DNA of 41,233 nucleotides from positions 1-41,233 of the forward strand of contig JBQMRR010000026.1 of the NCBI GenBank assembly GCA_052174495.1. Reading direction: 5' to 3'. The notes beneath the pieces are model-generated. The model did not search any database. It was not told where the DNA came from and worked only from the letters and a program-made list of their open reading frames with translations. Position numbers and translations under genes: made by a program. This DNA comes from Arsenophonus sp052174495. GTDB taxonomy: Bacteria > Pseudomonadota > Gammaproteobacteria > Enterobacterales > Enterobacteriaceae. This document shows positions 33,390-41,233 of this stretch, piece after piece. Each line of letters opens with the position of its first letter. Positions within the stretch are counted from its first letter, which is position 1.

Positions 33390-33892
33390 TTCTAGGTTGC
33401 GGAAAATAATTATGTATTACGCATTTTTAGAGGGAATAAAGCGCAAAATACAGCATTTTTACATGTAATCGTTGTAAAAACTAGCTCTACAGATTCAATC
33501 TGGTATTAAATGATCACCAGAATACTTCAACAAAAAAATCATCAAAAGTATTTTTAATCCTGTAGACTGTATCGTTATCCCTTCGATAGGAATTAGATAT
33601 GGGTAGAAAATTTACTTTTGGTGATTCTACAAAGCATGTAGGTCTGAATTGCTGTAATTACCACTAATATAAATGGCATGGCTAAATATTTCCATCATGG
33701 AATTAATGGACTCTTGTTTGAGCATCGAAACGAAAAAGCTTATCTGAGCAGATGCAATATTTAATTAATAAATCCATGATGGGCAAGAAAAATTAAGCTT
33801 GAGTGGAGTTATATACCATCATCTGATGGTAGTATTTTGAGCCAAAAGATCACGTTGTAGAAATAGAGAAAATCTACAAATTACTACTCTAA
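33390..33892 (+). pseudogene. Family 4 glycosyltransferase, C-terminal relic
   Basis: Glycosyltransferases of family GT4 (GT-B fold) transfer sugars from nucleotide donors to lipopolysaccharide, capsule or lipid acceptors. The donor-binding end of such an enzyme is readable: 'IFNPVDCIVIPSIG' (about 33548-33590, the family's D-xxxxPS block), then, after the lost E-x7-E segment, 'IAVITTNINGMAKYFHHGIN' and 'GLLFEHRN' (33648-33731), then 'QMQYLIN', and a plausible C-terminus 'DHVVEIEKIYKLLL' ending at TAA 33890-33892. At least three frameshifts separate these. The first half of the protein is not recognisable. It lies convergent with parM. Confidence 0.7.
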
Positions 33893-34117
33893 AATAGTTC
33901 TCTCTAATAAAGGTAAATAAAATAAAACTCGGCCCATGGCATAGTATCTATCATACTAACTCTAATGAGAGTAATTTAAAATGCTTCATGTGTGAAGATT
34001 ATTTTTTATAGGCATTCCACCTTGCATGAATATTGATAAAATTTTGCAATGTTCTATAAATATAAAGTATAAACTAAATTTAACGACATAATGGGAGTTA
34101 TGCTTATTAGCACTTAT

Positions 34118-35122
34118 TTAATCATCCCATAAAATCATACTAGCAATTGATTTAACCAAAGCAAATTGCGAATCAGGAACTTGATATATCTTGTTTTTTA
34201 AATGTTTAAAATCTTTAACAATTTTATCTTTAATTAAAGATGCGCCTCCTCCGATAAGATAAATTCGCTGAAACTCATTAAATGTTTTTAGCTTACTAGA
34301 TACTAATACAGATAAATTATTTATAGCATCTTCAGTTTCTAATTTTATTCTATCTAATTTTTGCTGATTTTGATTTATCAACGAACTTAAAAACTCATTT
34401 TTTTTATAAAAAATATCTAACATTAAGTTATTAGCAGAAACGTAACTTAAGCCTATATTCGCTTCTGATTTAACTATTTTCTGTATTCGTTTAACAACAG
34501 AAGAAACACCTAATGACGGCTCGGCAATAACATGCATTAATTGTTTGAATTTTCCTAAAACAATACCACAATCTAACGTAGTTCCACCTAAATCAACAAT
34601 AAGAGACGATTCAAAGTCATTAACATGGTCATGTTTAAATCTTTCGTGCAAAGCTGTTAAAGACTCTGGACTAACGTGGACTTTTTTTATTTTAAAGATA
34701 TCTTTGTAACATTCTCCATCATGATATTTTATTATTCTTAATAAATTGGCTTTTTTCCTTTCTATATTTTTTGTGTTCTTTTGACGTTGTTCATTGAAGA
34801 ACTCGCATAAAGGTAATGTTACATATAATTCTATTTCACTGGGTGTTAAATCAGTATTTAGTAAAGCATGATGAACAGATAGCAAGTTTTCATCACTATA
34901 TTGATAATTAACTGTTGTGGTTTCGCTAGCATTATTAACTCCATCGTTAAAAGAATAGCGTTTGCTATCTATCTCATAGTTATAAATATTTCGTCCGAAA
35001 GCAAAATTCCAGTTTCCTGCTAAAAATGAAGTTTCTGTTATTTTTGTCACTAACTTTTTTTGCTCATCAGCATAAGCCAATTTCACAAAAGTAGAACCAT
35101 CATCACAAAATATTTTTTGCAT
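34118..35122 (-). CDS. parM: Plasmid segregation actin-like ATPase ParM (StbA family)
   Basis: Intact and closely similar over its full length to ParM of plasmid R1, which forms filaments that push sister plasmids apart. Diagnostic blocks: N-terminal phosphate-1 loop 'IFCDDGSTFVKL', 'YQYSDENLLSVHHALL', 'LYVTLPLCEFF', 'NIERKKANL', phosphate-2 loop 'LIVDLGGTTLDCG', 'PSLGVSSVVKRI', and the adenosine motif 'IYLIGGGASLI'. From the start chosen here it has 334 residues (R1 ParM has 320). An ATG six bases upstream (35126-35128) overlaps the ribosome-binding site AAAGGA. The inner ATG has that site at good spacing and starts the protein where R1 ParM starts, so I prefer it. No parR-like gene follows on this strand, whereas in R1 parR is directly downstream. 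Confidence 0.95.
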   Translation of the reverse strand: MQKIFCDDGSTFVKLAYADEQKKLVTKITETSFLAGNWNFAFGRNIYNYEIDSKRYSFNDGVNNASETTTVNYQYSDENLLSVHHALLNTDLTPSEIELYVTLPLCEFFNEQRQKNTKNIERKKANLLRIIKYHDGECYKDIFKIKKVHVSPESLTALHERFKHDHVNDFESSLIVDLGGTTLDCGIVLGKFKQLMHVIAEPSLGVSSVVKRIQKIVKSEANIGLSYVSANNLMLDIFYKKNEFLSSLINQNQQKLDRIKLETEDAINNLSVLVSSKLKTFNEFQRIYLIGGGASLIKDKIVKDFKHLKNKIYQVPDSQFALVKSIASMILWDD

Positions 35123-35132
35123 AAACATCCTT

Positions 35133-35185
35133 TATATTGGTTTTTATTTTAAAACCAATATATACTCAAAAATGAAAAAAGTCAA
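35133..35185 (-). promoter_or_regulatory. parM promoter and operator (parC-like)
   Basis: On the minus strand TTGACT (35180-35185), 17 bases, then TATATT (35157-35162) forms a good promoter. The -10 lies in one arm of a perfect 12-bp inverted repeat (TATATTGGTTTT at 35133-35144, AAAACCAATATA at 35151-35162). A repressor bound there would block parM transcription. TTGGTTT-like sequence recurs further upstream (TTTGGTTTA, TTTTTGGTG near 35210-35228), so the region could act as the centromere, as parC does in R1. Confidence 0.65.
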
Positions 35186-35583
35186 AATTAATACACAAAA
35201 ATAACTCAATTTGGTTTATTTTTGGTGTTTTTCTTAATAAAATATTTATTTTATTTCTCTTATCTTTTCTGCAGAATTTTAAATGGATTAGCTTTTTATT
35301 TCAATGAAACGTTATTAATTATTAATGCGAAGTAATGACGTTATTTAAAATATGGACTTCCAAATTATGTGAGGTTAATGTTGGATATTTTTTCTACAAA
35401 GTACATTTTATGATGAGAAATTATTTTAGATTTTTTATTTATTTTTGTTTCGTAGTGCTAAAAAAGTTACAAATTATCCTCACCAACCTATTGGTTAATT
35501 TCCTGTATTATCGAACATCTTTAGTCATAACGAAATAGATTTAACTGAATAAGCGCTTGATAATTAACATCGAGTTATATCCA
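35186..35583. other. AT-rich region upstream of parM
   Basis: Part of the possible centromere (TTTGGTTT and TTTTTGGTG near 35210-35228). The plus-strand frame 35335-35538 is rich in F, Y and K with no ribosome-binding site or family, and is probably chance. Confidence 0.4.
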
Positions 35584-36948
35584 TCTCTAGTATATAGAAT
35601 TTTGGAGATAGCGCTGTATCCTGTTGATTGATTTCGATAATGATTACAAGAACAGAGAGGATGGGTCCACGAAATCAGATATTATCTATAATTTCTTGTA
35701 TGAACTTCTCCGTAATGCTGATAGGTAGCTGATAGCACCGCTGTTGAGGTGTGGATCTCGAAGGTATGCTGCAAGAGCATGATGAATGCTCCTTTATTAA
35801 AAGCGGACTAATATAGTCGGTGCCATAACGATTATTTATGACAGCTAATCATAGACATTAATATTGACGATGTTGAGATAAAATGTCTAAGATTAGAGAA
35901 TCATAGCGGCAACGGAATTATACCTTAACACCTCCTTACTACCGTGTTATCTGAAACGTGCAAAAAGCAACAGAGAGTTACGATCATCAGCTGTCTATCT
36001 GTGTGAGGTATTCTCTAGTGATGTTTTTACGAAGCGCTGTAAGCGCTTCTAGATGAAAAGACATACTCTTCTGTTGAGTGGAAGGAGATCCATATCAGCA
36101 AACTGAAATACTGATGCCTTAATAGTATCAGTAATGCTGTCTGCGTGATTTAAGCGATATACGCGTTATCTTTATTTCTTGATCGATGAACATATATCGG
36201 CCTGTTAGGCAAGCTGATCGCTATGGCGCCTACTGATCATTATCGGTATCACTACGGATAGATGTAAGGAGCTCATTGCACTTGAAAATGATTATCGAAA
36301 GTTAGGAAGTGCACTGGCTGAAACTTCTAAATGTCTTGGGAGCAAGGATTTAATCGTATTTATCAGGCTTGTATATAGGAGATACAGTGCTTGGTTTTTG
36401 GAATGAAAAATAGCAAGATATTCCTGAACATGCGGTAGGAAAATGCTTCTGAGGGTGTGGGTATACAAAATAGCTGATAACTGGCTTTTACTAAATAAAG
36501 TCCATGCAACCGAATTAAGGGTAATCTACTGGAGCTTTAAATAGCAGAGGGTTGTGACCATCCGCTAATAAAACCTTTAATTCTTTGTTGGCAAAGTTTT
36601 TAGCGTATCTTTCAGCGATGAAGATGCTGGAAAAAGATCGAAAAGGATTGCTGTAATTCTACGATTTTTCGTCAGTATAATACTAGGCATCATAAGAATC
36701 ACGAATTTGATTGAATCGTGTTTTGTGCAGTGAGTCTACGAAGCTAAAGCGCAAAACACTGTGCTTTGAGAAAACAACTTTTCAATGCTATTTAAGTTGC
36801 TTCTCTCTGATCAGAAAATCTGGAACTGCTGATAAGTGGATTTGATCTACTAATTCTGGTGGTAAATAACATCTAATTTAAAAATGAAGAACAGATTTAT
36901 AAAATCTCAGAGTAGAATGCAGCCTGACGACCGTCATACACTAGCTTT
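35584..36948 (+). mobile_element. IS256-family element, full length, dead (copy 7)
   Basis: About 1.36 kb on the plus strand with both ends (CTCTAGTATATAG at 35585-35597 and CATACACTAGCTTTT near 36935-36949). It gives the clearest transposase pieces: 'GDTVLGFWNEK' and a decayed 'PEHAVGKCF...VY' block (family GDGALGFW...CWVHK), 'NKTFNSLLAKF', 'AMKMLEKDRKGLL.FYDFSS', a decayed NPIES motif and 'LRKSGTADKW'. Many stops. Here the family can be assigned with confidence, and the other copies follow from alignment to this one. Confidence 0.85.
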
Positions 36949-37330
36949 TGCTAATAATTTTTTCCTTATCAAATATAAATGACAGACACGTTATATTAAA
37001 AATTAACCCTAGTGAGTAATTCGCCCGCAACTTCATTATCTATTTCTCTCTCCTATACATAGTTTTCTCATTGCAACATAGTCATAAAGTTAATATCGAT
37101 TAAAAGATCAATTTTAATTTTTATTTCTCGATAATATTAAATTCAATAATTGATATTAGTTAATACTTTATTTATTTATTTATATGAAGTCAGTATGATC
37201 TCTTAATTAATCTTTGAGGTAGTATTTATCTTAGAGGATTATCGTAATCTTTTCTATTTAAAATTAGATATAATTTTTTTTTATTTTAGATATATCTTTT
37301 TATTTTACTTCTGAAAATAAAAGAAAGCCA

Positions 37331-37357
37331 GAAAGTGTAGAAAGTGTAGAAAGTGTA
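37331..37357 (+). repeat. Three exact copies of a 9-bp tandem repeat
   Basis: GAAAGTGTA is repeated three times without a mismatch, followed by GAAAACGATA. In the plus-strand frame it would encode Glu-Ser-Val three times, followed by 'ENDNSERK' and a stop. That frame is open back to about 37210 but has no start codon. Confidence 0.7.
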
Positions 37358-38043
37358 GAAAACGATAATAGTGAAAGAAAATAAAATGAAGAACGTTTTT
37401 AAAATTTTTTTTTCAAATTAATAACTAAATATTTTATTTAATTAGATTAACGTATCATCTTTTATTTTATTTGTTTAAGTTATTTATTAATCGATTTTCA
37501 TTGATAATTTTTAAAAAATTATAATATTTTATTTTTTGATAATCTTTTAGCACTTTTCATTATTCAGGACTTATTAATATTCAGGAGATGTGTTTCTTTT
37601 AGGATATAAACATATTCTTTTGCTTTATTCAGTAATATGGTATTGAATTTATCCGTTTTTTTATTTGCTAAATAATTTAGCTATTTTCTTAGCGTTTTTC
37701 TCTAGTTCGTGTTTGGTTAGAGTTAATACATCTTATAGCTGACTTACCCCTTCCTTTCGCTTCTGAAGAAGTTTGGGGTATAAAGCATATTATTGCTTTT
37801 CAGCATACTATTAGATCATGCTATTGGTAATTGATGTAATCTTGATGACTTTTGTAATGGAGTTTGTCAGTCTAGTTTTCCTCTTTTAACTACATTGAAA
37901 AGCTAAAAATCAGGCTTCCTAACTAGGTGATAGCGTTGTTATTAAATGATGGGAATATAGCTTTGATCATCAATATCATCTTATTTTCATCATTTAGCAA
38001 CGATAAGTTCGGAGATGTAATAATACTTAACTAAAATAGATAA

Positions 38044-38109
38044 AGGCTCTTCGCTTGCCTGAAGAGAAGTTCTAATTTTAGGTGTTGTAATTACCTGAAA
38101 ATGGAGCCT
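38044..38109 (+). repeat. Cluster of competing hairpins
   Basis: CTCTTC (38047-38052) pairs with GAAGAG (38061-38066). TTTTAGGT (38076-38083) pairs with ACCTGAAA (38093-38100, one G-U). The outer AGGCTC (38044-38049) can instead pair with GAGCCT (38104-38109), overlapping the first hairpin. No RNA family is recognised, and no gene is found nearby. Confidence 0.4.
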
Positions 38110-38849
38110 AATAATCATAATATTTTCCTTCAACTATACCTTTAGTAGCCATCTTGCCATGAATATGGCTATGCAAGAAGAGTCTATATAATAATTCGGG
38201 ACCAAACAAAAGTAGGCTCTAAGTAAGAGCATTAAGATAAATTTAAATTAATACTGAGTATATTATAGGTTTACATAATAAATTTATAATTTATTGATAT
38301 TTAAGATAAAGCTTGACGTCACTTTATCTTAGTCTGTAAAAGGAGATGCAGATAGACAAAGCGATTAACCTCTAAGATGAGATTTTAGAAAACTTTAATG
38401 TAAATGCATTCCTCTGCTAGTTCCGTAGATTTTCTACTTCTGCCTCCTTATCTTGTTTGTTCCTCGTTGTTTTAGCACCGCGCTAGGCCTCAGCTAAAGC
38501 TGTGGAGAGTGGTGATAAAGTTACAGGAATAATTTTTTTCAATTTTTCAAAACCTCTAGAAAATTTATAGCGGCGTTTCCTCAATTTTAGGATGCCATAA
38601 AAAAGCATGGACGCTGTAAAATAGTTTAGATAGGTGTAGAAAAATTTTACGGATAGATATGTAAGTCTAAGCGAACTATATTGAGTTGAGAAAAACTACA
38701 AAATCGCGTTTTCACTCTTAATAATTGACTTTTAAGTTTAGCAGGATGTATAAATGATGTTAATTACGAACTATCCGTAACATGATCATTGGATGCTTGA
38801 AACAAAAGAATCTTTAATTATAGAAATTTTTAGGTTATTCAGCGTCCTG

Positions 38850-39360
38850 ATACGGGGAGCGGCAGATTAGCGCGAGATCGTGCTTGTGCGAAGCACTGAA
38901 CGAACAATTGAAAAACAATTAGGTAGTAAGTAGAGTACACTAAATTCCAAGGTTTTTACTAACTTACTGGCCGCATCTAACTTGTAATCCTGATTTAGCA
39001 GGTCTCGAACACAAATAAATTGTGGCATACAAATTATGTTATCATGCGCTGTAAAAGCTCAAGACGATTGACAGCATTGCCGCATCTTTGTGAAAGATAA
39101 CTACTATGAATGGCTCAACGCGCTGATGAATGGTAGACACACTATAATCAGCACTATTCGGCAAAAATACTGATAAGGCGATAGAGTGACTGCAAAAGAG
39201 AATCTTTTTAAGAAAATCTTGACAAAGCGCTCTATTTCACAGAATAGCGATTACAACTAGACATGAGTGGTGAAAAAACGTAAGCAATTTTTTGATAGTT
39301 TAATGAACTGTTTCAATCAGAAATATGGCGAAAAACATCGTAACCGTAACGATATAACGT
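38850..39360 (+). pseudogene. Unrecognised coding relic
   Basis: Less AT-rich than its surroundings and protein-like on the plus strand. Pieces include 'GAADNARSCLCEALNEQ' (about 38857), 'VKDNYYEWLNALMNGRHTII' (39087-39145) and 'VVKKRKQFFDSLMNCFNQKY' (39270-39330), with stops between. I do not recognise the family; a decayed second replication protein or a transposase are both possible. Confidence 0.35.
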
Positions 39361-39369
39361 GATAGTAGG

Positions 39370-39561
39370 TTGTGTATATCCGAGAAAGCCTTTATTAGTG
39401 AAGATGAAAATTTTCAGATGACCAAATTAGCTATACAGAAAAGTCAAGAATTCCTATTAGATATTTTAAAACAACAATGTGAAATATGTACAATCCAACA
39501 ATATTATAATATAGTCCACAAAGGAGTTGGTTACTCAAAATTATATAAGGGAGAAAGCTAA
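39370..39561 (+). CDS. Small hypothetical protein or gene fragment
   Basis: An open frame of 63 residues with TTG as the first possible start and no clear ribosome-binding site. It is helical and charged in character (for example 'DENFQMTKLAIQKSQEFLLD', then 'QCEIC', 'YYNIVHKG'). It follows directly on the relic at 38850-39360 and may be its continuation. No family is recognised. In the general state of decay it is more likely a fragment than a working gene. Confidence 0.3.
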   Translation: MCISEKAFISEDENFQMTKLAIQKSQEFLLDILKQQCEICTIQQYYNIVHKGVGYSKLYKGES

Positions 39562-39896
39562 AAAGATCAATGAAATACAAAAAATAAAAGAAAAATCTTT
39601 TTTTTAAATACACATTGTAATCACGCCTAGTAAAGTCTCAGAGAGAATAAAAACTTCAACCTATATTTTATTTTTCTAGTCAGGTTATTATGCAGAAAAA
39701 TATATTTATGGATATTACTAAGCATTGACAAATTGACAAAAAGAATCAGAAAAAACAAGTGAATGGCACGATTTTGAAAAGAACAAATCAATAAAGAACT
39801 GTTTGCTAATATGTTACTAGATCAGATAGAAAATAGAGGAGACCAATTGTGCAGGTATTTAAAATTTAACTAAGGAAAGCAGATTCAAGTTATTCT
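39562..39896. other. Short gap, no gene seen
   Basis: Lysine-rich plus-strand frames only, consistent with composition or with the tail of the preceding relic. Confidence 0.35.
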
Positions 39897-40725
39897 GAGC
39901 AGAATATAGTAGATAAATATCATTGAAATGCTTGTTTTTCGAAGCACAGTGCTTTACGCCTCAGCTTCGTAGGCTCAATATCATAAAAGCTAATTCAATC
40001 AAATTCGTCGTTATTTTATTGACACCGAGTTTGCTAATAGGAAGTTATAACGTCTATACGCAGTGTTGCCGATAATGAATAGCAGCAAAAATGATTAGCT
40101 GCCTAACAGGACAGGTAATGCTTTTAGGTAAGAAATAAACGTAGGCATATCACAACTTAAATCACGCAGTTACCATTTCCTGTATTTCTTAATTCAATTT
40201 TCTGATGGTACTGGCAGATAGACACAATGTGATTTTCAGCAATAAGTAGCTCTCAATCTTAGTAAAATCACAGATGTAATGTCTCATAAATAATCGCTAT
40301 GGTAGCCTCTTCACTATTTTGTACGCTTTAGAATAAGAAAACAAGGAGTTATGAAGTATATTTTGTCATCGCTACAATTTTATAACTTTAGACACTTTAA
40401 TCTCAACATTACCAATAACAGTTTATATAATTTATTATAGTAAATAACCGTTAGAGACGATGAATGAGATCCGTCGATAAAGCAGTGTTGAGTATCTTGA
40501 GCAGCATGCCTTCGAGCTCATCCTCAACAGCAATGTCTATATCATGTATGTCAAAATTACGTATCAGTTTATAAAATTTATGAAAGGGATCATACTAATA
40601 TCTGGTTTGACAGATACCAGATAAGGCAAGCTTTTCATCATATATCGTCTCTCTGTTGTTGAAATCATCCACAAAATTAATCAGCAGGGTACGCTACCCA
40701 TCTCCAAAATTTCATATACTAGAAA
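39897..40725 (-). mobile_element. IS256-family element with internal deletion (copy 8)
   Basis: Minus-strand remnant. The left part (39897-40030) matches the NPIES region of the other copies (as in 16370-16460). The sequence then jumps near 40030 to the 5' half and continues to the terminal repeat CATATACTAGAAA at 40713-40725. About 0.5 kb of the middle of the transposase is deleted, including the region that in IS256 transposases holds catalytic residues. Confidence 0.7.
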
Positions 40726-41233
40726 TAAGCATAACTAGTTGAAAATTTACCTAGATAATCACTTATTCTTGTTAGATCGCATATAAGTATCCTGGAATGC
40801 TGCAAATAAAAACATAAAAAATTATGTTAGGGAATCACCTATGGGAAAAAGTCTTAAATAATTTAAATAAATTTATCATTATCTGCAATAATTATGTAGA
40901 AAAGAGCGGAAATTATTGTAAATTACTTTACAAATAACTTTTCTAGAAAGAACGTACAAAAATCAGCAAACATCGTGTAATTAGCCATCAATTATGATAA
41001 GTTGATCAAATTAAAGGTCATCATTTATAGGCACATTAAAGAAATTAAATCGTTGTCAATGCGACGAAATAAAGAAGCTATTTCTCGTTGGAATCAAGAG
41101 GTTATTCAAGCCAGAAATTTGCTAATAATCATCGATTACAAAACGGTAATTTTATTAAATTAGTGAATATGGACTTACTAGATAAATGGGCTTACCAGGG
41201 TTTATGCCTGATGTATAGAGTATGCGATTTTTA
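40726..41233. other. Right end of the window, no assignable gene
   Basis: A plus-strand piece near 41060-41140 reads 'RRNKEAISRWNQEVIQARNL' and may be the decayed start of a gene, but I cannot name it. Whether the window closes on itself into a circle cannot be decided: position 1 lies inside an IS256 copy, and the last bases show no convincing continuation of it. Confidence 0.3.

Larger units (their letters stand above)
36949..38849. other. Very AT-rich gap, no assignable gene
   Basis: No protein is recognised. It contains a short tandem repeat at 37331-37357 and a cluster of hairpins at 38044-38109, listed separately, plus an inverted repeat TAGCCAT/ATGGCTA at 38146-38171. Confidence 0.4.

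Noticed and set aside
34081..34132. Terminator after parM
   Set aside because: A TGGGA/TCCCA pairing exists but has a loop of nearly 30 bases and no U-run.
1..41233. tRNA, rRNA or CRISPR array
   Set aside because: No T-loop-like GTTCRA sequence with a flanking acceptor stem, no rRNA signature and no regularly spaced identical repeats were seen on either strand.
40950..41233. Continuation of the window end into the IS256 copy at position 1 (circular plasmid)
   Set aside because: The last bases resemble the corresponding part of the IS256 copy at 35584 only loosely, and the resemblance fails further upstream, so circularity cannot be claimed.

Overview
The window is strongly AT-rich and almost entirely decayed. 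In 41.2 kb I find only two complete, uninterrupted genes: a plasmid replication initiator of the RPA family (repA, 1261-2151) with an iteron origin just upstream, and an R1-type actin-like partition ATPase (parM, 34118-35122, minus) with its promoter/operator. Together they fill about 1.9 kb, under 5 % of the window. Everything else that can be recognised is a pseudogene or a broken insertion sequence. The types of genes (R1-like ParM, IbpA, a YadA-like adhesin, a type IVb pilus ATPase) suggest a plasmid of an Enterobacterales-type gammaproteobacterium. The degree of decay and IS load suggest a host-restricted, probably insect, symbiont of the Arsenophonus/Sodalis kind. The host is inference and no species is named.

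Layout. 1-460: tail of an IS256-family element cut by the window edge. 1023-1191: origin, with a DnaA-like box, three iterons overlapping a promoter, and a large hairpin, followed by repA. 2530-15066: a graveyard of IS91-family (2530-4292, 13065-15030) and IS256-family (4293-4690, 5478-6361, 10591-11950) remnants separated by stretches with no recognisable gene. 16198-17550: another IS256 copy. 17560-24690: the best-preserved ancestral block, read on the minus strand, containing a dead type IVb pilus locus in the order ATPase (pilQ-like, 21604-23050), a possible inner-membrane-protein region and a prepilin-like remnant (signature near 17941-17976). Between pilQ and the next minus-strand remnant lies a plus-strand ibpA pseudogene that still has an excellent sigma-32 promoter (21011-21040). 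24698-27102: one IS91 and one IS256 remnant. 29262-30509: a YadA-type trimeric autotransporter pseudogene with head, stalk and membrane-anchor pieces. 31010-32780: two IS91 remnants in tandem. 33390-33892: a family 4 glycosyltransferase relic. 34118-35190: parM and its control region. 35584-36948 and 39897-40725: two more IS256 copies.

How it works. The element now appears to do nothing but copy itself (repA/oriV) and segregate (parM). Even here there are oddities: repA has an in-frame TGA nine codons after the start with the better ribosome-binding site, and I find no parR next to parM. The former cargo (pilus, surface adhesin, heat-shock chaperone, glycosyltransferase) is dead, while the replication and partition functions are kept.
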